From Rikenellaceae bacterium (GTDB lineage: Bacteria > Bacteroidota > Bacteroidia > Bacteroidales > UBA932), in the NCBI GenBank assembly GCA_900769885.1, contig CAAGIG010000012.1, forward strand, positions 1 to 26,518: a stretch of DNA of 26,518 nucleotides. Reading direction: 5' to 3'. The position numbers were made by a program, and so were the translations under genes. The notes beneath the pieces were generated by a model that worked only from the letters and a program-made list of their open reading frames with translations, was not told the origin of the DNA and made no database searches. Each line of letters begins with the position of its first letter. Positions within the stretch are counted from its first letter, which is position 1. Positions 14,006 through 22,637 of the stretch are shown here, one piece after another.

Positions 14006-14946
14006 TGCTTAAAAAAAGGGAGCAGTATAAAAGGAAGCTGAAACAGCTCAAGGATTTTCTTCAAGATGGTATCTGGAATATAGATATCACAGATTTGGGA
14101 AAATACAGGGCCAAGGTTGTCAAATATATCAGAATAATAATTCTTACGATTAAGAATTTTGTTATGATCAATGTTGGACAACAGGCTGTGGCATTGAGTT
14201 TTTACACTATTATGGCCTTTGTTCCTTTTATTGCTGTCACCTTTGCTATCTCCGATTATTTCAATTTCGGAGATTATTTAAGGGAGTTGATTTACCTGCA
14301 TTTCAGTTCCAAAGAGATTATAAACCAGGTGCTGCTGTTTGCCAATAATATTATCAATTCTGCAAATGAAGGTATTTATGGTATAATCTCATTTATGGTC
14401 TTTCTGTGGTTTGTGGTGTGGTTGATGTTTTGTGTGGACAAATCATTTAATCAGGTGTGGAAAATTAAGAAGACCAGGGTGTTATGGAGAAGGTTGCTAT
14501 ATTATTTCATTACAATGGTGGCCTCTCCCTTTGTTATCATCATATTTCTGATGGTTTCATTGACCATTGCCGATGGGATTCATACACTCGGAGTGGCAAT
14601 ACCTATTTTGGAACATATAAACAATTTTTTGGTCTGGGGAGCATTCGCCTTGTTTATGATAATTATCCTCACTGTAACTTATATGGCGATACCCAATACC
14701 AAAGTGAGATTCGGTCCATCGCTTGGAGCGGCTGTAATTGCAGGACTTTCATTCACTGCTGTACAGTATTTGTATCTTGAAACTCAGGTTCTGGTCTCGA
14801 GGATGAATGCTGTTTACGGAGTTTTTGCAGTGGTCCCTTTGTTTATGGCTTGGCTTAATATTGGCTGGCTGATTGTTTTGGTCGGCGCACAACTATCCTA
14901 TGTTTTTCAGAATGTGGATAACTATCCGTTGGAAGAATTAAGTTAA
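14005..14946 (+). CDS. YihY/BrkB-family inner-membrane protein
   Basis: A 313-aa protein with about six membrane segments, the normal layout of the YihY/UPF0761 family (once mis-named ribonuclease BN). The family's conserved start of the membrane part is visible as QQAVALSFYTIMAFVPF, and the C-terminal part as NAVYGVFAVVPLFMAWLNIGWLIVLVGAQLSY. Function is not settled; proposals include transport. The N-terminal 35 residues are Lys/Arg-rich and cytoplasmic. The ATG overlaps the flavodiiron stop, so the two are translationally coupled. Confidence 0.88.
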   Translation: MLKKREQYKRKLKQLKDFLQDGIWNIDITDLGKYRAKVVKYIRIIILTIKNFVMINVGQQAVALSFYTIMAFVPFIAVTFAISDYFNFGDYLRELIYLHFSSKEIINQVLLFANNIINSANEGIYGIISFMVFLWFVVWLMFCVDKSFNQVWKIKKTRVLWRRLLYYFITMVASPFVIIIFLMVSLTIADGIHTLGVAIPILEHINNFLVWGAFALFMIIILTVTYMAIPNTKVRFGPSLGAAVIAGLSFTAVQYLYLETQVLVSRMNAVYGVFAVVPLFMAWLNIGWLIVLVGAQLSYVFQNVDNYPLEELS

Positions 14947-14970
14947 ACATTTTGTAAAGAATTTTTGAAT

Positions 14971-16389
14971 ATGAATATGGAATTAACAGCTGGGTTTAAA
15001 GATTTTATCGATGATAATTATCTTCATTCCCTTCTATCAGATACAAAAGAAGATTTGGAAAAATGTCGTCAGATTTTCCAGAAATCTTTGAGCAAACAAC
15101 CCCTTACAGTCGAGGAGACTGCCGCTTTGTTGGCAATCAGATCGGAAGAGGGTTTGAAAGAACTGTTTGAAACCGCGCGTGAGCTAAAGCGTTCTGTATA
15201 CGGAAACAGAATCGTGTTGTTTGCACCTTTATATATAGGTAACTATTGTATAAATGACTGTACATATTGCGGATTCCGCAGATCTCTCCGTACCACTGTC
15301 AGAAATACTTTGAGTGAGCAACAGCTTATTGAAGAGGTACGCTCGTTGGAGGATGAAGGACACAAGAGATTGATTCTCGTTTACGGAGAGCATCCACGAT
15401 ATACTCCTGAGTTTATTGCACAAACTGTAAAGACCACTTATGCGACAAAATCGGGTAAAGGTGAAATCCGCAGGGTAAATATCAATGCTGCACCTTTGGA
15501 TATCGAAGGATACAAAATTGTAAAAGAGGCAGGAATCGGAACATTCCAGGTATTCCAGGAAACTTACCACAAAGAGACATACGCACATTATCATCCCGGT
15601 AACACTCAGAAGAGCAACTTCCTATGGCGTTTGAATGCTATGGACAGAGCTTTTGAAGGTGGTATTGATGATATGGGTATCGGTGCTTTGTTCGGATTGT
15701 ATGACTGGAGATTCGAGGTGTTGGGTCTTGTAACACACGCAATCCATTTGCAGACAAAATATGGAGTGGGTCCTCATACTATCAGTTTCCCACGTATCCA
15801 GCCTGCCAATGGTATGGAACTTGATTTGCCTTATAAAGTTTCGGATGAAGACTTTATGAAACTTGTTGCAATTTTGAGACTTGCTGTTCCTTATACTGGT
15901 TTGATTATGACTGCGAGAGAGTCTAAGGCAATCAGGGATATTGTAATGGATTTCGGTGTTTCTCAGATTGATGCAGGAACAAAACTTGAAATCGGCGGAT
16001 ATAACAAAGAGCGTGAAAATAACGAACAGGCTCTTAATGAGGAACAATTCCAGGTCGGAGATACCAGAGGTTTGGATGAAGTTATCAGATGGTTGCTCAA
16101 CCGTGATTATATTCCAAGTTTCTGTACCTCTTGCTATCGCGTAGGTCGTACAGGTGAGCACTTTATGGAATTTGCAATACCTGGTTTCATCAAGAGATTT
16201 TGTACCAGAAACGGTTTGTTGACCCTTGCAGAGTATCTTGAAGATTATTCTTCTGAACAAACAAAAGCAGACGGTTACAAACTCATTGACAGAGAATTGG
16301 CAAAAATGCCTGAAGGAAATGAGAAAAAATCTCTGATGGAAAGATTGGCAAAAATCAAGAACGAAGGCCAAAGAGACCTTTTATATTAA
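14971..16389 (+). CDS. hydG: [FeFe]-hydrogenase maturase HydG (radical SAM)
   Basis: HydG cleaves tyrosine to give the CO and CN ligands of the hydrogenase H-cluster. From the ATG at 14971 it has 472 residues, as usual. The radical-SAM cluster motif CX3CX2C is CINDCTYC (Cys93, 97, 100). The C-terminal motif CX2CX22C (Cys385, 388, 411) binds the second cluster and separates HydG from the related ThiH, which lacks it. A TTG at 14965 is an unlikely start. The partner maturases HydE and HydF and the hydrogenase are not in the window. It lies 24 bases after the yihY-like gene and 18 before relA/spoT. Expected only in organisms making or using H2 anaerobically. Confidence 0.93.
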   Translation: MNMELTAGFKDFIDDNYLHSLLSDTKEDLEKCRQIFQKSLSKQPLTVEETAALLAIRSEEGLKELFETARELKRSVYGNRIVLFAPLYIGNYCINDCTYCGFRRSLRTTVRNTLSEQQLIEEVRSLEDEGHKRLILVYGEHPRYTPEFIAQTVKTTYATKSGKGEIRRVNINAAPLDIEGYKIVKEAGIGTFQVFQETYHKETYAHYHPGNTQKSNFLWRLNAMDRAFEGGIDDMGIGALFGLYDWRFEVLGLVTHAIHLQTKYGVGPHTISFPRIQPANGMELDLPYKVSDEDFMKLVAILRLAVPYTGLIMTARESKAIRDIVMDFGVSQIDAGTKLEIGGYNKERENNEQALNEEQFQVGDTRGLDEVIRWLLNRDYIPSFCTSCYRVGRTGEHFMEFAIPGFIKRFCTRNGLLTLAEYLEDYSSEQTKADGYKLIDRELAKMPEGNEKKSLMERLAKIKNEGQRDLLY

Positions 16390-16407
16390 TAGGATACAAA
16401 CAGGACT

Positions 16408-18738
16408 ATGGATTTTACTGATATCGATATTGAACTTATTAACAAGGAGTTTGACGGGTTGCGCAAAGCTGCTCTAAGGCGTTGTGCTTCTCAGCAGGAG
16501 TATGATAAAGTTATTAAGGCATTCGAATTTGCCAACGAGGCTCATAAAGGGGTCAGAAGGCGTTCGGGTGAGCCTTACATAATACATCCCATTTCAGTGG
16601 CAAAAATTGTTGTCTCTGAGATAGGCCTTGGTTATAAGTCGATTATAGCAGCATTGCTGCACGATGTCGTAGAAGACACAGCCTACACAGTTGAAGATAT
16701 AACTCGCCTTTTCGGAGCCAAAATAGCATCTTTGGTAGATGGTTTGACCAAAATCAAAGCTGCAATGGATACCGAAAATGGCAGTTCCAATCTTCAAGCT
16801 GAAAATTTCAAGAGGATTATCCTCACTCTCAATGATGATGTCAGGGTGGTTTTGATAAAACTTGCCGACAGACTTCACAATATACGGACCATTGAATCTA
16901 TGCCCGATTATAAAAAGGACAAGATTCTGAGTGAGACAATGTATCTGTATGTGCCTCTGGCTCACAAGTTAGGTCTGTATAAAATCAAATCTGAGATGGA
17001 GAATATCTGGCTGAAAACCAGAAATCCTCAAATTTATGATGATTTAGTATCAAGAATCAATAGTGTTGTCGAAGCCAGAGAAGAGGCTATGGAGCAATTT
17101 ATCCAGCCGATCTCTGACGCTTTGATAGCATCAGGTTTCAAATTCCGTATTATCAGAAGGGTTAAGACCCCCTACTCTGTCTGGAGAAAAATAGAGGACA
17201 AGAAGGTTGAGTTTGAAAATATTTTTGATATTTATGGAATCAGGGTAATTTTTGAACCAAAGATTGGCGGCGAGCCGGAGAGAAATCAGGCTTGGCATAT
17301 ATATACTTTGGTTTCAGGAATTTATGCATCCAAGACCGATAGAATCAGAGACTGGGTGACTCATCCCAAATCGAATGGTTATGAGGCATTGCATTGTACG
17401 GTAATGAGTCATTCGGGAAGATGGATTGAGGTTCAGATCAGAAGTGAGAGGATGAATGCAATTGCCGAAAAAGGGGTTGCAGCCCATTGGAGCTATAAAC
17501 GTAAGGATCCTGCAAATACCCCCGAGACCGATATGGACAGATGGTTGGGTATGGTTAGGGATGTCCTTGAAAATCCCGATGCAAATGCTTTGGAATTCCT
17601 GGACAGATTCCACGATTCACTCCTTCACAAAGAGATTTTTGTATTTACCCCAAAAGGGGAATCCCGCTCTCTTCCAAAAGGTTCAACTGCTCTTGACTTT
17701 GCTTACTATATCCACTCTGAGATAGGAAACAAGGCTATTGCAGCTAAAATCAATTTGAAGCTTGCCCCTTTGTCGCAAGTGCTTCAAAACGGTGATCAGG
17801 TTCAAATCATAACTACTCAAAATCATAAACCCCAGCCCGAATGGCTCGACTTCCTTCATACCACCAAAGCGAAGAACTATGTGTATGAAGCTCTGAAAGA
17901 GGATATTAGGGACAGTATTAAAAAAGGTCGTGCTATGCTGGAAAGCGAGTTGAGCAAATATGGTGTGAAACTCCATAGCAATGTTCTCAAAAAGCTTATG
18001 ATTGAGTATAATGTAAAGACCAAAGAGGAACTTTACAATAAAATTGCTACCGGTGTTATAGATTTGTCAAATCTTGATAAAGTTTTGAGAAACAACAAGG
18101 AAAACAAAAATGTTATCTATTGGACTCTCAAACTTTTCAATACAAAATCTGACGAAGATGTGGAGTATGTGACCGAGCCGGGAACCAAAAAACTTTCAGA
18201 TGAGCAGATAAACAGGGAGTTTATCAAAACCCGCTTCGGCAAGGACAGGGATTTTATCCTTTCTGAAGAGAATAAAGGGAAGACCGGTTTGAAAGATGAC
18301 GATTCCTCTATCACTTACCGTATTGCAGACTGCTGCTACCCTATCCCCGGAGATACCATTTTAGGTTTCATAAATGATGAAGGGGAAGTGGTGGTACATA
18401 AGAAAACCTGTCCTCAGGCTGTAAACCTTGCTTCAACTTTTGGAGAGAGGATTGTAAATGCAAAATGGAGTAAAAATACTGTTCAGTCGTTTCTTGCCAG
18501 AATCAGGATTTTTGGAGTGGACCGTATTGGAATTTTGAATGAATTGACAAAAATTACCACACTTGTATTGAATATCAATATAAGAAAGGTATCGATTGCT
18601 ACTCACGATAATATTTTTGAAGGATATATCGACTGTTATGTGAAGAGTACCTCCGATTTGAATTCTCTGATGGATCATATCAGGAAAATCAAAGGAATTG
18701 ATTCAGTAACAAGGGTAGATATCAAAGAAGAAAAGTAA
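16408..18738 (+). CDS. Bifunctional (p)ppGpp synthetase/hydrolase (RelA/SpoT)
   Basis: A 776-aa long RSH enzyme setting the level of the starvation signal (p)ppGpp. The HD hydrolase domain is intact (HPISV His60, HDVVEDT His85/Asp86, LADRLHN Asp154), so it should degrade (p)ppGpp. The synthetase domain (about 235-365) has FDIYGIRV, GYEALHCTV and EVQIRSERMNAIAEKGVAAHW, so it should also make it. The TGS domain (about 408-470), a conserved Cys segment (ADCCYPIPGD) and a C-terminal ACT domain follow. Both activities look intact, so the name Rel or SpoT is more apt than RelA. It is 18 bases after hydG and 13 before the next gene. Confidence 0.95.
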   Translation: MDFTDIDIELINKEFDGLRKAALRRCASQQEYDKVIKAFEFANEAHKGVRRRSGEPYIIHPISVAKIVVSEIGLGYKSIIAALLHDVVEDTAYTVEDITRLFGAKIASLVDGLTKIKAAMDTENGSSNLQAENFKRIILTLNDDVRVVLIKLADRLHNIRTIESMPDYKKDKILSETMYLYVPLAHKLGLYKIKSEMENIWLKTRNPQIYDDLVSRINSVVEAREEAMEQFIQPISDALIASGFKFRIIRRVKTPYSVWRKIEDKKVEFENIFDIYGIRVIFEPKIGGEPERNQAWHIYTLVSGIYASKTDRIRDWVTHPKSNGYEALHCTVMSHSGRWIEVQIRSERMNAIAEKGVAAHWSYKRKDPANTPETDMDRWLGMVRDVLENPDANALEFLDRFHDSLLHKEIFVFTPKGESRSLPKGSTALDFAYYIHSEIGNKAIAAKINLKLAPLSQVLQNGDQVQIITTQNHKPQPEWLDFLHTTKAKNYVYEALKEDIRDSIKKGRAMLESELSKYGVKLHSNVLKKLMIEYNVKTKEELYNKIATGVIDLSNLDKVLRNNKENKNVIYWTLKLFNTKSDEDVEYVTEPGTKKLSDEQINREFIKTRFGKDRDFILSEENKGKTGLKDDDSSITYRIADCCYPIPGDTILGFINDEGEVVVHKKTCPQAVNLASTFGERIVNAKWSKNTVQSFLARIRIFGVDRIGILNELTKITTLVLNINIRKVSIATHDNIFEGYIDCYVKSTSDLNSLMDHIRKIKGIDSVTRVDIKEEK

Positions 18739-18751
18739 AAGATAAGATAGA

Positions 18752-20575
18752 ATGAAGAGAATAACTGTGTTTCGTATATTATTGGTAATATCGATATTGA
18801 CATCGTTACTTTTTACAAAGTCGTGTGCCAATACCAGAACTGGTCCTGAAGGTGGTCCAAAGGATACAATTCCCCCTGTTCTGGTCGAAATACTTCCTGT
18901 TTACAATGCTGTAAATCACCCTACTGAGGGGAAACACAGTGTTGTGAGTTTTGAATTTAACGAATATGTGGCACTCGATCAGCCGGGTAACAACATTTTC
19001 CTTTCACCTCCACAATCGAAGCCTCCGACAGCAAAGATTAAAGGGAAGAAGGTGGTTATATCGTTCAATGAGCCTCTCGATTCTAACCAATCTTATTCTT
19101 TGTCGTTGGGTAATGCGGTCAAAGACAATAATGAAGGAAACAAGTTCCCTCCGTTTGTACATAGTTTCTCTACAGGGGAATATATTGATTCACTGTTTGT
19201 TTCAGGAAGTGTGTATAATGCTTCGACAATGTTGCCGATGACAGGAATTACAGTATTGTTCCATACCGATCCCTCTGACTCTGCTATCTTCAATACCCTT
19301 CCAAGGGCTGCAGCCAAAACTGACCTTTGGGGATATTTCACTGTCAGAAACCTTCCTGTGGATACAGCATTCAGAGTATTTGCTATTGAGGATTTGAACA
19401 ATAATAATAAGTATGATCCTGATATGGAGCGAGTTGCATTTGTGGATACACTTGTGATTCCTTCCACAGTGATGAGATACGATTTGCCCGAACTCGTTGC
19501 CAGGGATATGAAGGATACGGTAGAATGTCTTTCAAGACCTTCCCAACTTTCATTGTCTTTGTTCAAAGAGTCTTCTTCAAGACAGTTTATCAAGGCTAAG
19601 GAACGCCCTTCCCGCAGGTGTATGTATATCACTTTTGGGGCACACTATCCTCAAATAGACTCATTATATATAGAAGGTATCCCTCAGGAAAAACTTATGT
19701 TTGAGTACAGCCACTACCGCGATAGTATCGTTATGTGGATAAACGAGCAAGGTGGTGTTCACGATACATTGAAACTGATGGTCGATTATATGAAGACAGA
19801 TGACTCTTTGAAAGTTCTGGTTCCTGCCAGTGATACTTTCAGAATGGTTATCCCAAAACCCAAGAAAGAGAAAGACCGTCAGGGCAGAATGGTGGAAGTT
19901 GTTGATACTGTAGCCAAATTTGAACTTCTTGCCAATGCAGAGGTCGTGGATCAGGATGGTATCTCTTTGAATTTTGCTACCCCAATGATTCAGACTCCAT
20001 TTGATTCGATAAAGATTACTTCAATCAATACCCGTCAGCAGGAGGAACCTGTTACATTTACTGTAGAGAGGGATTCGCTTGACATTAAGAAGTATAGATT
20101 GAGACTGGATAATAAATTGAGTGTCGGATTTGAGTATAAACTTAAATTCCCGGGAAGGCAGTTTAGGGATATTAATGGATTCTATTGCGACAGTCTGGAT
20201 AAGAAGTTCTCATTGCCAAATGATGAAAAGTTGAGTGCATTGTTCCTTGAAATGGAGAATTTCCCCGGAGATATCAGATATATGGTAGAGTTGGTCGATG
20301 AAAAGAGAAGCAAGACTTACAGAAAGTATTATGTCGATTCTACTGCTACACTCGATTTTCCTTTCTTGAAGGCGGGCAAGTATTCGATAAGGATTACCGA
20401 GGATAAGAATGGTAATGGATTGACCGATACCGGTGTTTTGTTGGAAAGAAAACAGCCTGAAAAGGTGTTGATGGTTAAATTGAATGAGTCGTTGGGTAAC
20501 GATGCTTATATTGTTGAAATTCCAGAAATGACCGAACTTATTCAGACAATCAATATAGGAGAGATGTTCAAATGA
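18752..20575 (+). CDS. Ig-like-domain lipoprotein of Bacteroidota
   Basis: A 607-aa secreted protein. The N-terminus has a signal peptide ending in KSC (lipobox-like, Cys26), then ANTRTGPEGGPKDTIPPVL, the typical opening of a Bacteroidota lipoprotein family with an Ig-like domain (residues about 40-140, with VSFEFNEYVAL and YSLSLGNAVKDNNEGN). A second beta-sandwich part follows (DLWGYFTVRNLPVDTAFRVF, with an EDLNNNNKYDP loop like a calcium-binding or carboxypeptidase-regulatory domain). Later segments are beta-rich, and a second such loop, EDKNGNGLTDTG, lies near the end. Function is unknown; it probably sits at the outer membrane. It ends in ATGA overlap with the next gene, so the two are likely made together. 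Confidence 0.85.
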   Translation: MKRITVFRILLVISILTSLLFTKSCANTRTGPEGGPKDTIPPVLVEILPVYNAVNHPTEGKHSVVSFEFNEYVALDQPGNNIFLSPPQSKPPTAKIKGKKVVISFNEPLDSNQSYSLSLGNAVKDNNEGNKFPPFVHSFSTGEYIDSLFVSGSVYNASTMLPMTGITVLFHTDPSDSAIFNTLPRAAAKTDLWGYFTVRNLPVDTAFRVFAIEDLNNNNKYDPDMERVAFVDTLVIPSTVMRYDLPELVARDMKDTVECLSRPSQLSLSLFKESSSRQFIKAKERPSRRCMYITFGAHYPQIDSLYIEGIPQEKLMFEYSHYRDSIVMWINEQGGVHDTLKLMVDYMKTDDSLKVLVPASDTFRMVIPKPKKEKDRQGRMVEVVDTVAKFELLANAEVVDQDGISLNFATPMIQTPFDSIKITSINTRQQEEPVTFTVERDSLDIKKYRLRLDNKLSVGFEYKLKFPGRQFRDINGFYCDSLDKKFSLPNDEKLSALFLEMENFPGDIRYMVELVDEKRSKTYRKYYVDSTATLDFPFLKAGKYSIRITEDKNGNGLTDTGVLLERKQPEKVLMVKLNESLGNDAYIVEIPEMTELIQTINIGEMFK

Positions 20576-21315
20576 TGGAGAGATTGATTAAGATAATAAC
20601 AATAGCGACCTTAATGATGCTTTTCCCTGCGATGCTGAGTGCGCAGAATAAAAAGGATAAGGGAAAACAATCTGATGATAATTATGAGGAGATGACTATC
20701 AAGCCCGGTATTCAATGGGATACTGCAATTGTTGTGAAGCAGACTCATAAACCTGAGCATCTGATAGGTGTGAGATATAATTATGGGTTTACAGGGGTTT
20801 CAATATCTCCCGATTTGAGTACAAAAGGGGTATCTTCACCATTTAATATAGCTATTCTCTATACCTATTATAATCCTTTGTGGGAGGTGTATGATATATT
20901 TGGTCTTCAAACCGGTATACAATACAGCAAATATGGATTCAAGAATGACAAGTATGCTTTCAAAAATTTTGAGCAGACTGTAACTGTCGTAGAGATTCCA
21001 TTTGTCTCTGCTTTTCACGTTGATTTAGGGGAACATTTCCGTATTCTGGCAAGTGCGGGACCATTTGTAGGATATAGGTTATCTACCACTAAATCAAATG
21101 GTTTTGACTGTTTTGACAAAAGGTTTGATTACGGTATTGCAGCCGGTCTCGGTTTAGGAGTGGTTGTCAACAGGTTCGAGTTTCATATTGAAGGTGGTTT
21201 CAATTACTCTCTTGCAATGCTTTACCATCCCGAAAAGATGAGTAGTTCGTGGTGGATTTACTCTTATCCGTGGAGAGCAACCATTAATTTCGGTGTCCAT
21301 TATAAAATCAAATAA
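20572..21315 (+). CDS. PorT-like outer-membrane beta-barrel protein
   Basis: A 247-aa protein with a signal peptide cut after SAQ (residues about 23-25) and a charged linker. The rest alternates as short amphipathic strands with frequent aromatic residues and Gly (GVRYNYGFTGVSISP, FGLQTGIQYSKYGF, FGVHYKIK end). This is the shape of the PorT/outer-membrane-barrel family; PorT itself belongs to type IX secretion in Porphyromonas, but the family is broad and no specific role can be claimed. Two ATGs (20572, 20575) are possible starts; the first overlaps the previous stop. It lies 2 bases before ispG. Confidence 0.8.
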   Translation: MMERLIKIITIATLMMLFPAMLSAQNKKDKGKQSDDNYEEMTIKPGIQWDTAIVVKQTHKPEHLIGVRYNYGFTGVSISPDLSTKGVSSPFNIAILYTYYNPLWEVYDIFGLQTGIQYSKYGFKNDKYAFKNFEQTVTVVEIPFVSAFHVDLGEHFRILASAGPFVGYRLSTTKSNGFDCFDKRFDYGIAAGLGLGVVVNRFEFHIEGGFNYSLAMLYHPEKMSSSWWIYSYPWRATINFGVHYKIK

Positions 21316-21317
21316 CA

Positions 21318-22637
21318 ATGAAATATATCTCATTCAATCTGAGAAATACCCATATAGGTAACCATATTCGTCCTATTGTCGTACAAAGTATGTGCAATTG
21401 CGACACAAACGATATAGAATCTGCTGTAGCACAATGTCGTGAAATATCTGCGGCAGGCGGAACATTGGTCCGTCTTACGACTCAAGGTCTTAAAGAGGTT
21501 GAATCTCTGAGAGTTATCAAAGATCGTCTTTTGTCGGAAGGGATAAATATTCCATTGGTGGCAGATGTCCATTTCAATTCTGAAGTGGCTATTGCGGCTG
21601 CTAAAGTAGCTGATAAAGTGAGAATCAATCCCGGAAACTTTGCAAAAAGTCACGAAGAGGCAGCTTCTCAGTTCAAAAAGCTCATTTCTGTATGCAAAGA
21701 GTATGGAACTGCTATCAGAATCGGGATAAATCACGGCTCTCTTGGGGAGAGGATTACAAATCTCTATGGAAATACACCCAAAGGGATGCAGGAGGCGATG
21801 GTGGAATGGGTGGATATGTGTATTGAGAATGAGTTCTATAATATTGTTTTATCGTTAAAGGCGAGCAATGTTCCCGTTATGACTCAGGCATATATCCTTC
21901 TGGATGAGTGGATGCGCTCTCGTGGAATTATGTTCCCGATCCATCTTGGAGTAACCGAGGCTGGTAATGGGGATATGGGACGAATCAAATCTGCTGTGGG
22001 AATTGCTACTCTGCTGGAGAAGGAAATCGGAGATACGATTCGTGTCTCTTTGACAGAACCGCCGGTAAATGAGATCCCTGTTGGTAAGATGATTGCAGAC
22101 TATTTCTCGTCAGATAACTTGTCGACAATTGAAATAAGAAATGGTATCCCCCATTTTGCTGTAAAATGCAATAGCAGAGAGGAGTTTCTGGTTAATGCTT
22201 CCTGTGTGATAGGTCCAAAACTGCTAAATAGGGAAATAGATGACTTTACACTCGAAATAATATCTGATAACACTATAGTTTCTTCTTCTGAAATAGAACA
22301 ATTTACAAAAGATATATTCCAGGCGACCAGACGCAGGATTACTCAGTGCGAGTATATTGCCTGTCCAAGCTGTGGAAGGACCCTGTATGATATTGAGTCT
22401 GTCTTTAACGAAGTTAAAAAGCGTACTTCCCATCTTCAGGGAATCACCATTGCCGTTATGGGATGTATTGTGAATGGTCCAGGTGAGATGGCTGATGCCG
22501 ATTATGGTTATATCGGTGAAGGTCGCGGAAAGGTAAGTATCTACAGGGGAAAAACTCCCGTAGTGAGATCTGTTCCTCAGGAAAATGCTATAGATATACT
22601 ACTCGAGATTATTGCCTCTGACAGGGGTACAGTATAA
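21318..22637 (+). CDS. ispG: 4-hydroxy-3-methylbut-2-en-1-yl diphosphate synthase IspG
   Basis: The penultimate enzyme of the MEP isoprenoid pathway, converting MEcPP to HMBPP with a [4Fe-4S] cluster. The TIM-barrel half starts with VVQSMCNCDTND and includes LVADVHFNSEVA, KVRINPGN and VTEAG. The cluster domain has CPSC (Cys349, Cys352), Cys383 and Glu390 in MGCIVNGPGE. Between them (residues about 246-345) there is a 100-residue link. E. coli IspG (372 aa) has about 40 there, and the long form usual in Bacteroidota, plants and Chlamydia has a whole extra domain (over 600 aa in all). This 439-aa protein is therefore an intermediate form. The catalytic residues are intact. Its last 39 bases overlap nfeD on the other strand. 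Confidence 0.94.
   Translation: MKYISFNLRNTHIGNHIRPIVVQSMCNCDTNDIESAVAQCREISAAGGTLVRLTTQGLKEVESLRVIKDRLLSEGINIPLVADVHFNSEVAIAAAKVADKVRINPGNFAKSHEEAASQFKKLISVCKEYGTAIRIGINHGSLGERITNLYGNTPKGMQEAMVEWVDMCIENEFYNIVLSLKASNVPVMTQAYILLDEWMRSRGIMFPIHLGVTEAGNGDMGRIKSAVGIATLLEKEIGDTIRVSLTEPPVNEIPVGKMIADYFSSDNLSTIEIRNGIPHFAVKCNSREEFLVNASCVIGPKLLNREIDDFTLEIISDNTIVSSSEIEQFTKDIFQATRRRITQCEYIACPSCGRTLYDIESVFNEVKKRTSHLQGITIAVMGCIVNGPGEMADADYGYIGEGRGKVSIYRGKTPVVRSVPQENAIDILLEIIASDRGTV

Noticed and set aside
15622..16371. 249-codon minus-strand frame inside hydG
   Set aside because: Cys/Phe/Ser-rich antisense product without any family pattern; hydG on the other strand explains the open frame.
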